From Epiperipatus broadwayi (taxonomy: Eukaryota > Onychophora > Udeonychophora > Euonychophora > Peripatidae): 64,000 bases of DNA. Positions 47,389 through 59,149 of this stretch are shown here, in pieces. The stretch spans positions 3,437,001 through 3,501,000 of the forward strand of contig JAQFVV010006306.1 in the NCBI GenBank assembly GCA_028023455.1, read 5' to 3'. A program made the position numbers and the translations under genes. Positions within the stretch are counted from its first letter, which is position 1. Every line of letters starts with the position of its first letter. Below the pieces are notes generated by a model. It ran no database searches, had not been told where the DNA came from, and saw only the letters and a program-made list of their open reading frames with translations.

Positions 47389-47642
47389 TGCTTATAATAA
47401 CTTCTCTCATATACACTTTAATGCAAAAATTATTTTTAATAAAACTTCTTTATTTTCCTGACAGTTTCGGCTGTCCAGCAGTCTTCATCAGAGCATTCTC
47501 AATTCCTCTATCTTTTAAAAATCTTTTGAGAATGTTCTGATGAAGACTTCTGGATAGCTGAAACTATCAGGAAAATAAAGAAGTTTTATTAAAAAATTTT
47601 TTTGCATTAAAGTGTATATGGAGGAGTTATTATAAGCAATAT
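47389..47642. repeat. Foldback with two hammerhead-like cores
   Basis: Arms of about 115 bp (47389-47505 and 47520-47642) are reverse complements. Each arm contains CTGATGAAGACT...GAAACT (minus at 47458-47496, plus at 47532-47570). CTGATGA and GAAA are kept in both, and the minus copy has a bulged helix II. Helix I pairs only 2 bp, so these are at best degenerate ribozymes of a further family. Confidence 0.5.
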
Positions 47643-47940
47643 ATATATATATGAATATATGAAGAAATGCAAAGAAAGTATAGGAGAAGAATAAGAGTAT
47701 ATACTTCAAATATTGATAGAAAAACTTTTTTTTAATTTACTTTTATATGTTAAATTACTATATTTATTTTTTTAATAAATGTGATGTTTACAAAAATATA
47801 TTTGATTTTTAAGAGTATATTAGTGCTGATGAAAACTTATGTAATATGAGAAGGAAATATGATAATAGTTTTTTTTATTTAAAAAATTATTTTTTAATTT
47901 CTGATAATACTTATCTTGTTTGCATATCTGCTTTTAATAA

Positions 47941-48160
47941 ATATAAATTAATAGTTTAGTGTTGGACATATATATAATTACGTAGAAGGACTTTAACCTT
48001 CAAACTTGCACTGTTCGTTTTTAGTATCACTTGTGTTTTAACACTCTTGCTAATGGGTGAATGCACGTAAATTTATACACTAAAAATGAACAGTGCAGGT
48101 TTAAAGATTAATTTCCTTCTATGCAATTATATATATATCCAGTACTAAACTATTAATTTA
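47941..48160. repeat. MITE-like foldback plus related partial copy
   Basis: Left arm about 47945-48030 and right arm about 48080-48160 pair through 'taaattaatagttta', 'gtagaagga' and 'gcactgttc.tttttag'. A diverged partial copy follows at 48310-48450 ('ctcttactgacgggtgattgcgtac', 'aggttaatttccttctac'). Confidence 0.6.
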
Positions 48161-48450
48161 TATTTATTCTAAACTAATATATATTAAATCACACACAATT
48201 AAAAATGGAAAACTTTCTTTTCTATATGAGATATCAACAAAATTTGGATAATTCAGTTGTCAATTAAAATATCAAACACAGAATAGGATCAAACTTGAAT
48301 TAAGCACAGTAAGAGTTGGCTCTTATAAGAATAAATTCTAAGCATAAGTGATTCTCTTATGTTTTTAAAACTCTTACTGACGGGTGATTGCGTACACACA
48401 CTAAAAACAGACAATGCAGGTTTCAAGGTTAATTTCCTTCTACCTGCTTT

Positions 48451-50060
48451 TTGTAAATTTTTTTTTAAATATAAAGATGTGCAAAAATTTTTTTTCATTA
48501 AAAAAACTGAAGATCACTTACAAAAAAAAATTTGACCAGGAAAGACACCTAGTAATTTTTTTAATTCAGTGATTAAATTGTTATATATATTTTTCAAAAA
48601 TTTTTTTGGCCATGCCAAAACTGAAGCATTATATTTTTAGACAATAGCAGGATATATATTCATTTAATTAATTTCCCCTTTATTAAAAATAAATTCATTA
48701 TGGAGATGACTCCAAAAAGTTATAAAAATAACAAAAGCATTGATATGTAAATGAAGTTGAAAAAATATTAAAATGAGAGATTTTTTTTTGTTCTTCCTAC
48801 TCTCTTTTTGTAGAAAAAAACAGTAATAAAAATTATCTATTATGTAAAAGAAAGAAAATACACAAAAAAGTTTGAACTTTTAATTATATTTTATTTTTAC
48901 TCAAAGTTATGGAGATACTTTTTGTACTAAGACTTGGATGGAAGATGAAGTTCTAAGTTAATGTAAATAGCTCATCAGTTTCTACGCTAGTGCAGTGGCC
49001 CAATCTATATTCCTTATCAAGTAGTTTAAAAATAGCTACTACTGATAAATGGAACTCTGCAAATGGATTGCCAAAGAAGAAATAAGGATACTAACTAACA
49101 TGTATAACTGCCTTTAATGCTTTACTTAATGATACTGAAAAGAAAAAAAATATTTAAAAGAAGAATTGACTTTCAAGACAGTGGTAAGATATTTTAAAGC
49201 CATAACCTTTAAGGTTTGATATTGTTTGTTAATTGCTGTTAATTTAGGACAAATACGGAAAAGAATATTTACAAACTTTTAAAACCCTAAAGCATGAAAA
49301 TTATTTTTTGGAACTTTTTAAAAATGACATTAGGTTTTTATTCTTGAAAGAACTATAAAAATATAATATTTGAATTTGAATCATTTATAGTATGAACTGT
49401 ATTGTAATTTCTAATAATAAATTTAATGAAGCTATTTCCAGGATAAAACTATCTAGCAGTAAACAATTATCTTTTTTTGTGTGTGTGAGAAGTGGTCATG
49501 TAAAGTTATAAAGTGATAAAATGTTTGAACTTTCATTATAATTTTTGACTTGAAAAGCATTTAAGAAAGACAATTCCCAAAGAAGATTTTAGTGTCTTAT
49601 TTTATTATTTATTTATTATTTTATTTTGTCATTAATAAATTAATTGCTTTATTTACTAATTTATTCATTGTTATTTCATAAACACACATTAATTATATTG
49701 AATTAGCATACTGTTATAATAATTTCACCTATATATACACTTGTATTAATAAAATATACACAATTAAGACACATACACGACCTGTAGAATAACACCACCC
49801 CCATAGCTCTGAGAACACGCTCTCCTAGGTGTTATGTTTGGGCTGTATGGCAGCTAAAGCAAATGAATATTTATATGTAGAATAAGATGCAGTTAAGTAA
49901 TTGCTAGTCTCATTTTATTTGTACATTTTGCTGCTTCTGCTTATATTGATGAAAGTTACCATTAGAATATATTTTCCAAGTATAATATTTAAGCATTATA
50001 GTTAAGATAGTATTTTCTAAGTATGTACTAATACTCAGAATCAATCATCATCATTAATAG
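48451..50060. other. AT-rich intronic sequence, no gene seen
   Basis: No recognisable element or coding frame. Poly-A, poly-T and TA-rich runs only. Confidence 0.45.
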
Positions 50061-50064
50061 TATT

Positions 50065-51620
50065 CTGTCTTATGGACAAGTCCAGAGAGCAGTCACATTA
50101 TTAGACTGTTTTCTTCATTGCTCATATCTTCAATTCCACATATCTCTTTCCATCTTTTACATCATCCAGCAAGATCAGCCTTTTCTGTCCTTCTTGTTTT
50201 TATTGATCATTCCTTCCAAAAAATCTATTAAACTATTCTTCCTTCTTAATATATGTCCAATCCAGTTTCTTTTTCTATTTTTAATTTTCTCAATAAATCT
50301 TTTTTCACTTAAACTTTCCAGAACTTCATTTGTCATTTTATTCATCCAATTAATTTTTTCATCCTTCTCCATTACCATATCTCAAAAGCTTTCAATCTGT
50401 TATATTTTTTTATTCATTGTTTATATTTTAATCTTTTTCTTAATTTTCTCTTCCAAGGTCCTCAAATATTTTCTTTCTCTTAATAAATGCCTCTTGCACC
50501 AATATAATTCTTTTACCTTCAACTTTACTTTTTCCATCTTCATTCAACCAATTACCCAATGTCTAAATCCATTTACTTGTTGAATTATATTATTGTGAAT
50601 TTCTACTTGTAGTTTTTTCATGTTCCTCATTATTCATAAGCACTTGGTCTTCTCAATGTTAATCTTCATTTCACATTTCATACATTCTTCCAATTTATTC
50701 AATATATTCCAAAGACTTTTTATTCTCAGCTATAAGAACCATACCATTTGCAAATCTTATTCATTTTTTTACTCTATCTCCAATATGAATTCTTCCACAT
50801 TTTTTTTATTTTTTAAGATGGTTATAAATTTATTCCAGATTACTTTAACAAATGCTTTTTTCAAATTCACAAACATATACACTTTTTTAATCTTTTTCAA
50901 TATATATATATCTCTGTGTTCTAACAACACCAATAGCATCTTTTGTACTTCCCCTCTGAAAACCAAACTATTCATCTCCTATATAATATTTTACCTTCCC
51001 ACAAATCCTTTGAATTATAATCCTCAATAATATTTTTGAAGTTTGACTAACAAACTTATTGTCCTGCACTCTTCACATCTAATAGTTTTCTTCTTTTTAG
51101 TAATTGGAATTATTATAGTCCTCAAAAAAATTTTCAGGTCAAACTTCACTATTATATATTAACTTGGGAAGTCCAGCTATTTCCTTCATAGTAATTATTT
51201 CTCTCACTTCTTTCAAAAATTCTATAGATGTTGTGTCAAATTACCATTTTTCATTTGTTCACTTGACTTTTTTACATTATCTGTCAGTATGTCCATATCT
51301 TTATCATCTATTTCAACATCGACTTCATTTTCAAGTTCATAATTAATTACATCATTTTCTTTTCTAAATACAAAACATTTTTTTTTTCTAAAATGACATT
51401 TCTAATTCTATCAAATAAATACCAAAGCACATCTTTTCACCTGTTGAAGCACTTGTATCTCTTTAGATTCTTATTCAAACCATTTTTTTTTGCTAAATTT
51501 GTTTCTCTTCTTAGTTCATTATTAATTTTTATATATGCTCTTTGCCCTTCCTCAATATTGATATTCTTCTATTTTCTTTATACTTTCATCTTTTCCAACA
51601 TATTTCATTATCCAATTTTA
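50065..51620 (-). pseudogene. Degraded LINE (endonuclease-reverse transcriptase type)
   Basis: On the minus strand: KKKKTIRCEECRTISLL (the YRPISLL region), GDEQFGF-like GDE.FGFQRG, DAIGVVRT, VYVCEFEKSICK (the YVCFVDFEKAFD catalytic box, degraded), then FANGMVLIAENKKSL (the ADD box, degraded). It ends with RKRNWIGHILRRKNS and LEGMINKNKKD, the WVGHILRR and EG C-terminal motif common in this LINE group. A TGATGATTGA-type tail follows near 50045-50062. The region between the two catalytic boxes is shortened. Many stops. Confidence 0.7.
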
Positions 51621-51634
51621 TTCTCTTGGTTTTG

Positions 51635-51920
51635 TAGTTAAGTAGAGATAAAAAGTGGCTGCTGGAGGGTTGCATTAGATCCTAAGATCTAGGCGCAGTG
51701 CTCTCAGATCCAAAGCTCCTCACTGATGAAGGCCACAAACCAGAAACTAGTCTGGGGATATTGGATGAGTAGGCACTAAATAGAGATTTTATGCACAAGC
51801 CTTCTGGCATCCATTGATTACTCTGGTTGGCACTGAGTGGCATTACTGTATGGAGAGTTTTGCCTGTTTTCATAACAGTAATATGCTAGCATAAGAAATA
51901 GTGATCATGTGATGATTAGT
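51635..51920 (+). mobile_element. Family A hammerhead repeat, 5'-truncated single monomer
   Basis: Starts inside the monomer at 'ttttgtagttaagtagaga' and runs to the 'gtgatcatgtgatg' end (51901-51914). It adjoins the LINE remnant without a visible target duplication. Confidence 0.65.
51717..51758 (+). ncRNA. Hammerhead ribozyme motif, family A
   Basis: Helix I UCCUCA/UGGGGA (6 bp). Core CUGAUGA (51723-51729). Helix II AGGC-CACAA-ACCA is weak (2 pairs). GAAA at 51743-51746. Helix III AC/GU with the 2-nt loop UA. The cleavage residue is C at 51752 (GUC). The core is intact and helix II is damaged in this copy. Confidence 0.55.
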
Positions 51921-54180
51921 AAATTAAGAAATAATTGTAAAAATGTAACTAGTTAAAAGGAATAATTGCAAAAATGGAAAAAATAAGATTGGAAGAGAAA
52001 AAGAAATGAAGATAAACAAACACAAAAAGCAATGTGAAAAAAGTTATGAAAGAGAAGCTTGAAGGCATATATATATACTAAGGTGTGGAAGGAATGAAGA
52101 GGGAGTTGCAAGGAACAAATTAAAAATCAAGGTCAATGAATAAAGAGGAGATACAAGAGTTAAAAGGAAAATAAGATTAACTTTAAAAAAATATGAAATT
52201 ATCTCAGTGGGAAGTATTGTTGCAAGGAAAGAATTTTGATGAGTCAAAATAATGCATAAAAAAATTCCATAAGAAAATATTAGAACAAAGAAGGTTATTT
52301 TGAGGAGGCAAAGAAAATTTTAATGCAGTGTATAAAAGAAAAATTGCATAAGAAAATATTAAAGCAGAAGAAGTAAGTAAATGACCAGAATATAATTTTA
52401 AGTAATGAGAAGGTAATAGAAAAATAAGAAATCTAAACTCTACCAAAGCTATTTAAACAAGAGAGCAGACAACCCAAGAAATGAAAAGAAGACTATATGA
52501 ATAGGATTATAAAATTTATCAAGATCCAATCATTAAGTATTCAGAAAAGTTGTGAGGAAAACCTCATGGAACATTTAGGCAGTGCAGGAGAATAGTTTTC
52601 CTCCAATAATTTAGAGGAAAAACAAAAATGAGCATTAGCCTACGGCATCTACACGAAATCTGCAAAGATTAGAGGAACTAATTATTTGATAGATCCTACT
52701 TATGCAAAGCTGTTAAGAAACATCTGGAGTGAATAAAGAGTATCAGAATGGCATAAGATATCAAATGTCACAAGCACGATGCAAGGTTAGATTGAAACTT
52801 TTTTCCAGCATTAGGATCTAGGTTAAGAATGTTGATCTCACGCACTGATCAAAGAATAAATTATGCATAGTAAGATGTAATTTATCCGGTAAAATTAAAC
52901 AGATGGCAATATCAACAGAACAATTATTGAATTTCTTTATACTATTGATCTGAGCAATAAAATATAGGATGGTCTAGAAAGAAAGGATCATGGATATCGG
53001 AATTTAGTTGACAATCATAACTGAACAATACTATTTCAACTTCAAAAAGGCTCAGTATAAATAATATATCAGCCATGAGAGATCAAACAATGAATTGGAA
53101 ACAGAAAGAGAAGAAAGAATTCAATGAAAGTGATTACATTGCTTAATGGAGATCTACATAATTTTATTATTCGTTCCATCAGAGAATACATTTTCTATTA
53201 ATTACATTACTTATAATACAAACAAAAATAGTCAAAATATTTCAGATTCAACTATTGATTATCAAAATAAACTAAAACAATATAAAACATAGCATTATGA
53301 AATTTTATTTTATGGTTGATTCTTATAATTCCTTATTTTTTTTACTTTAATATTCCAGAAATAAGTATACGACAATAGGAGTTATTGTTTTTATGAAAAT
53401 TAACATTTATATAATAGAAATGAATTATATAAGAATAAATTTTCCAAATATCCATATTTTTCAATGACAATTTATGCTAATTTGACATAAATTCATTGAA
53501 TGACAGTTCTGTCATTAATAATATTGATCACCTACAATTACACATTGAAACAGTAAGATTCGTATTCGAATCTTAAGTTTCACCTTTTTCTGTCGTCTCT
53601 CACTGACCGGTCTATCCCACCCAAATTTAAACTTTTTGGTATCAAGTTGTGTGTGTAACAATATTAAAAATGTATAAATATATGTAGAATTCAGCATAAA
53701 CACGCACACATTTCGATCTCAAATTAAAGGCAATAAATAGGGATAAAATAATATAATTTAGATTTCTTTTAGTTATATAATTTTGTATAATTTTAATCAT
53801 TTATTTTGGATTATAAAGTTCGTATTTATTGCTTTGTTTAAATTTCGTTTAATAATAATTCTAAAAAAATCTGATGTAATATTTAATTAAAAGTTAAAAT
53901 AATCTTATGTTCCCTTTTTGTCTTTGAAATTAAAACGCATCGGTCAGTGTAAAGAAAAATTCCCCAAAATGTAATTAGTAAATGTAAAATGTAAACAATA
54001 GAACGGCAGCTTTTTTTATAATTAAAACCAACAAAATGCATTGATTATCCTCAGGGCAGATTAAGTAGAACCTAAAAATACCTTAACAAAAATGTGAGAG
54101 ATCAAGATAAGAAAAGAGGCCATCTTAGACTTGCTGGAGACATTCACTTGAACTTTAGCTTTGCTCGATCACTGAGAGTC
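51921..54180. other. No gene recognised; purine-rich intronic sequence
   Basis: 51950-52560 is strikingly A/G-rich on the plus strand. 52440-53160 has scattered short protein-like stretches in shifting frames (for example around 52640-52700) that I could not assign; it may be an old element. Confidence 0.35.
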
Positions 54181-55540
54181 TCCAAAATATAAAAATAAAT
54201 TGTTCCTGCCAAGGTATGACCGAGTAAAAGCACCTAGACTATTCTCCATCGGGAGGTGGCCTATCGGATGCCGAACTTTCCATTGCCCATCATAAATTCA
54301 CCATGAAGATCTTCTGCCTCAAATAAATGAGAAAGCTGCTGCTGCTGTTAAAGTAAATGAAATATCTAAATACAAGAAAGAATTGCCACTCGTGAACTAT
54401 TTGCCACTAAACCAAGAGACTCAGAAAACTTCTTATAAAACAGGTACCTGTCTGTGTTCAAACTCTAGAGTACTCTAATAATATGCTATAGCTCTTCTTC
54501 ATCTTACTTATCTAAATTGTAAAATGTAAAAACTACCATTTGTATAACTAAAGTGAATAATTAACTTAATGTGTAAATTTCTCTAATAATCTAGCTTACC
54601 TCAGTCTATCTTTCTTGGGTGCGTATTTCTAAAATCTATATTTATTATTTAATTATTGCATGCTCATAATTGTCTCAATTTTCAAAGTTTAAATCTATGA
54701 TCACTTGAAACATTGAATGCGTGTCAAATTTTCATTAATATTTACTTTCATAAATAACTTAACTTTCATATAAATTGACACACATTCAATGCATCATTTA
54801 TTGTAATGCAGGGTCTACTACTTCGCAAATGGCTGGCATATTAGTTGTAATAACTCCCAGTTTATATATGTTTTGTATTTATTAAATCTTAATGAATAAT
54901 TCTAGAAAATTACATTTTTTTGAGAGTCGCCAATGTTCTTTAGTAAATGTCAATAATGTAGGGCCGAGTTAGAAATTTATTTAAAATCTCATCATAATCG
55001 TTTATACATTATACATGTGTTACGTTTTAGAGACGCGATGACCCATTCTGCCGTGAAATTTCCGGATTCTTCAGGGTTGAAATTAACCCCAGTCGTCCTA
55101 CACAAGTGGACATAATAAACGCTCCCGTAGGATTTGATGACCATCATGCAGCCAGCCGGAAAATTGCAACACGGACCGCTTGTCCCTGGTTATGCTTATG
55201 TGACACCTTACTTCATTGGGCCGATGGCAGAGACCAGCCCATCAGTCTTATAAACTCATTCACGGCATTGCAGTTTCAATATACTGCCATTCCAGATCGC
55301 CTTTCTAAAGCGTACCATGTGTTCCTTTACTTAATTTTATTATTCTATATATCACTCCGCCTCTGCATTATCTTCATAATTCACTCTCTAATAAATGTCT
55401 GCCCTTAGTGATAAATAAATATTTTAATTAAATAAATATATGTCCGCCGCTACTCTTAAATCTTACTTTAGACTCTTGCATTGCAAAGGTATAAATTCCT
55501 CAAGGCATGCATTAGAAATACTTACTTGAGAATTTTAGGT
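54181..55540. other. Less AT-rich block without an assigned gene
   Basis: Composition is more balanced at 54180-54330 and 55020-55320. A 100-residue plus-strand frame at 55106-55408 has an N-terminal half of ordinary composition (MDIINAPVGFDDHHAASRK) and a random hydrophobic C-terminal half. It has no family match that I recognise. Confidence 0.3.
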
Positions 55541-55558
55541 AGCTAGATTACGCCTTCA

Positions 55559-55800
55559 AATAAATGAATTCCTTTTGTAAACATTACAGTATTGGAAATA
55601 CCGTTACTGAGGTCCTCAAGATAAAATAAGGTCGAAACAAATAAATGTATTCCTTTTGTAAACATTACAGTATCGGAAATACCGCTACTGAAGTCCTCAA
55701 TATAAAATAATGTCTAAATAAATAAATGTATTCTTTAAAATATAATAGTATTGCAAATCCCGCTAATGAAGCTTTGAATCCATAAAATATTGTTAGTAAA
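55559..55800 (+). repeat. Three-unit tandem repeat, about 81-bp period
   Basis: Units starting AATAAATG(A/T)ATTCCTTTT at about 55559, 55640 and 55720, each containing 'acagtat.ggaaataccg' and 'ctga.gtcctcaa'. The third is diverged. Confidence 0.6.
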
Positions 55801-55917
55801 TGATTTTCTTATTAAAATGTGTTAATAAATAATTTTAAACTATACGTCTGCAGTTACGTTTCATTTATTCGATATCCATTCTATATAATATTTTCTCGAT
55901 TATGTAAATATGAATGT

Positions 55918-56202
55918 TTAATTAATATTAGTTTGATTATTGGCTAACTCGAGAATAAAATCATGAATCTCTTGCATATCCCTGACCACCGTGCCTAAAG
56001 AAATATTTACTAATGTCACATCAGATGCATTGTTTCGTGGATTGTATTGTGGAACCGATAAACTATGTTCGAACTCAGTACCACGGGTGGCTTCGCTACC
56101 TCGATGGTGCTGCTGTTCTGTGTGGTGGTCGAATTCTGCACTATGTTCACAAGTCACACGTTTTCTGACTGTTACAACATCAAGTAGATAGGATAGAAAC
56201 AT
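55918..56202 (-). other. Possible terminal coding exon of unknown gene or element
   Basis: An open frame of 94 codons on the minus strand with balanced codon use, unlike the AT-rich surroundings. It reads RKRVTCEHSAEFDHHTEQQH and ends ELANNQTNIN before TAA. Pyrimidine-rich sequence and GTAACAG|TC (about 56167) could be a splice acceptor, so the true exon may start at VRKRV. I do not recognise the protein. It could be a last exon of a nested antisense gene or a fragment of a mobile-element protein. Confidence 0.3.
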
Positions 56203-56229
56203 GATGAGTGAAGAAAGGATGTGCAGAGG

Positions 56230-57645
56230 AATATAAATAACTCAGTTAAAGTTTTATGTTCTGTCTTGGGACTGAAACTTAAATCAACTTATTGGAAAAC
56301 TTTTGTAAAGACTGCTTTACAAATGTCATAACATAACTTCTTTGTTAGAAAACTACATTAATCATTTAATCAGTCGTTTCATTGAGTCATTATGATCCAA
56401 TTTTCAAATTTTCTATGGCATGCAAAACAGTCTTAATTCCTTATTATGAGAACAATCATTTATATCAAATCTTTAATAATTTTATAATTTTCATAGTTCA
56501 AAATTAATCAGTTTAATATATATATGAATTCACTTTAATAGCATTTAATAGGGATTATCTAATAGAAACTTTGTTCACAGTATTTCGAGTTATTAATTTT
56601 TAATTTAATTTAAAAAGGAAAAGAGATGATTATAAATATTTTTAAAATGTTATTTCTTCTGCTAGACTTAGAAAGAAAAATTTGCCTGATAATAACATTT
56701 AACCGTAAGCAATTAAAATATCTATCCTAAATTGATTTTTTGTTCCCACGTTTGGAAAATATTACTGAGCTACCCACATCTTTTTAGAAGAAATAGTTTA
56801 TATATTTGTTTTTTTTTTAGTTGTTGTTTGTGCGTGCATGATTTTTACCCCTCTGCTCATCCATTCTTATTATTTTAAACTATAAAGGCACAACAAAATA
56901 ACTATAATATTTTTAAAGTAAAGAAAACCAATACTTTAATTTTCATCACGATTAAATGAAAGGTGAGAACAAAAGAAAAAGAGATGAAAAAAAAGAGAAA
57001 AACTTTTAAGAGGAATCGATCAATATTAGAACAAAGGTTACCATAGAAATAAGCATGCATTGAAATATATAGAGTATTGCTTTTAGATTTATAATAAAAA
57101 AAATGTTTAGAAATAAAAATTTGCAGTGCATTAATTAAAAAAAAAATCGATCTTTGCTATTTAGTAAAAATATTGGTCCTCTTTCTATAAAAAATTAAAA
57201 ATTGTTAAATGTATATTAATTTTGTATATTATTAAAATACTGTGTTTATTTAAACAAGAGTCTCCTAACATTGACCATCTGTTTCTGTAAGAATATAATA
57301 TGAAAAATCATTTAATATAGCAAATAAGTATTTATAAATCCGCCTGGTTTAATGCATTAGTATCTGATTCTGGAACTAAGGTCTTCAAATCGATTAGAAT
57401 TCTGTACTCAAACTTCTTATGGTCTCCTAAGCAATAAAAACATTTGATTATTTTATTTTTACTGGATTTAAAAACTTAAACAGTGTTGGATCAACTTGGT
57501 TTTAATGATATGTCTATTGAAAATAATTTAAGCAAATATCCAGTAATATATTTAAATAAATCACACAATATAATATAAAATATCTTTATATAACAGTAAT
57601 ACTTGTATTTATATAATAAAAACAATACATAAAAGCTATATATAT
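56230..57645. other. No gene seen
   Basis: AT-rich intronic sequence with no recognised repeat or coding frame. Confidence 0.45.
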
Positions 57646-57651
57646 TTTTTC

Positions 57652-57728
57652 ATATGTCAAAGCGGTGACCGGGAAGCGAACCCGGGCTAGCTGCTTGGAA
57701 GGCAGCTATGTTAACCACGAGGCCACCA
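57652..57728 (-). repeat. tRNA-Gly(TCC)-derived retropseudogene
   Basis: The minus strand reads TGGTGGCCTCGTGGTTAAC, an anticodon arm with TTCC (TCC at 57697-57699), GGTTCGCTTCC as box B, then CACCGC and TTTGACATATGAAAAAA. D, anticodon and T arms are well kept. The 5' acceptor strand (AAAATGG) does not pair with the 3' strand (TCACCGC). With its A-rich tail this is a retroposed tRNA-like copy rather than a working tRNA gene. Confidence 0.65.
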
Positions 57729-58238
57729 TTTTGGCAAATATTTTCCTTTTTTTTTTTTCAATGTGATGGACCTTTCAATTTAAGAGCAAAAAATAAAAAA
57801 ATAAAAAAATTGTTGAAAAAATTTTTGATGCATTGTTTTATTATATATATAATATTAAAACACCAACGGAGAATATAAATAAAATATAATTAATAAATCA
57901 AGTATACTTTCAACGGGTAAGCATCATAATCATGGTTATCAAACAACAAAATCAATATTTTTCTGTCAGAAAATTTAAAAAAACATCACATGGACACCAC
58001 CTCTTATGCTTGATATAGTGGGGGCTATGGTTTTTAAAGAACTAAAGATATCAAAATGTATGGGTACTGAACTGAGTTCAGACCCATATGACTATATAAG
58101 CTAATGGGCTTGGATTGAAAACATTAAGGTGTTTTCAGTTTAAGACTCATAGTTTTGTAGTTAAGTGGAGATAAAAGGTGGCTGCTGGAGAGTTGCATTA
58201 GATCCTAAGATCTAGGTGCAGTGCTCTCAGATCCAAGG

Positions 58239-58281
58239 CTACTCACTGACGAAGGCCACAAGCCAGAAACTAGTCTGGAAT
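58239..58281 (+). ncRNA. Hammerhead ribozyme motif, family A, monomer 1
   Basis: Core CUGACGA (position 7 is free). Helix II A-GGC-CACAA-GCC-A (3 G-C pairs with a terminal A-A mismatch). GAAA at 58266-58269. Helix III AC/GU with loop UA. Cleavage residue C at 58275. Helix I is weakened here (UACUCA against UGGAAU). Confidence 0.55.
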
Positions 58282-58678
58282 ATTGGACGAGTAGGCACTA
58301 GATGGGGATTTTATGCACTAGCCTTCTGGCATCCATTGATTATTCTAGCTTGCTGTGTGTGGAAATACGTATAGTGAGTTTTGCCTGTTTTAACAACAGT
58401 TATACACAAGCATAAGAGGTGGTGTTCAGGTGATGTTTATTGGCTTAAAACTAATCCTGCCTAATAGGATAGTGGTAGCTATGGTTATTAAAGAACTAAA
58501 GACACCAAAATGTATGGTACTGAACTGAGTTCAGACCCATATGACTATATAAGCTAATGGGGCTTGGATGAAAACATTAAGGTGTTTTCAGTTTAAGACT
58601 CATAGTTTTGTAGTTAAGTGGAGATAAAAGGTGGCATTAGATCCTAAGATCTAGGTCCAGTGCTTTCAGATCCAAGAC

Positions 58679-58720
58679 TCCTCACTGATGAAGACCACAA
58701 GCCAGAAACTAGTCTGGGGA
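58679..58720 (+). ncRNA. Hammerhead ribozyme motif, family A, monomer 2
   Basis: Helix I UCCUCA/UGGGGA. Core CUGAUGA (58685-58691). Helix II A-GAC-CACAA-GCC-A with one internal mismatch. GAAA at 58705-58708. Helix III AC-UA-GU. Cleavage residue C at 58714. Together with monomer 1 it would release a unit-length RNA of about 439 nt. Confidence 0.58.
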
Positions 58721-58899
58721 TATTGGATAAGTAGGTACTAGATGGGGATTTTATGCACTAGCCTTCTGATCTATTGATTACTCTAGCTTGCTGTGTGTGG
58801 CAATATGTATAGTGAGTTTTGCCTGTTTTAAAATTTAAAAAACCCATTTTTTACTAACTTGAATAATGCTATTGGCTCTCTGATTTATTACGTGTTTAT

Positions 58900-59070
58900 T
58901 CGTGCAATAAAAAAGCTAAAACTGATTTAACAAATGCTTCTGTGTTTTATAATCATGAGAAGAAATATGGGCATGGTTTTGATCCAGATATTGTTGAGGT
59001 AATGTGTAAGAAAAGGAATAATAGAAAGCAAAAGATTAAAGAGACTTGGTTTATTGTGCAAGAGAGTCAA
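58900..59070 (+). other. Short unassigned open frame between family A and the hAT remnant
   Basis: Reads KKAKTDLTNASVFYNHEKKY, then GHGFDPDIVEVMCKKRNN and KETWFIVQESQ before a stop. Its composition looks protein-like but I do not recognise it. It is enclosed by an inverted repeat (58829-58858 and 59080-59110). Confidence 0.3.
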
Positions 59071-59149
59071 TAATTCATGTTAGTAAAAAAAATGGGTTTT
59101 TAAAATTTCAACTGGAAATGAATGACGAAGACTGATTATGCAAATTAAT

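Larger units (their letters stand above)
57970..58844 (+). mobile_element. Family A hammerhead element: tandem dimer with target duplication
   Basis: The insert at about 57985-58829 is flanked by AAAATTTAAAAAAAC (57970-57984) and AAAATTTAAAAAACC (58830-58844). It begins with 28 bp that are the reverse complement of its own distal segment ('atcacatggacacc' against 'ggtggtgttcaggtgat'). Two direct monomers with a period of about 440-450 bp follow, the second 3'-truncated. Each carries a hammerhead motif. This inverted start plus tandem monomers matches the insertion habit of Penelope-like elements. Confidence 0.72.

Noticed and set aside
55106-55408. 100-residue plus-strand frame as a gene
   Set aside because: Only the first half looks protein-like; no homologue recognised and no splice or promoter support.
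55559-55800. Hammerhead-like strings (ctgaggtcctc...gtcgaaac) in the 81-bp tandem repeat
   Set aside because: The core reads CUGAGGU or CUGAAGU, so A9 is missing, and no helix II or helix I pairs.
57652-57728. Functional tRNA-Gly(TCC) gene
   Set aside because: The acceptor stem does not pair and an A-rich tail follows, as in the second copy at 24692; a retroposed copy fits better.
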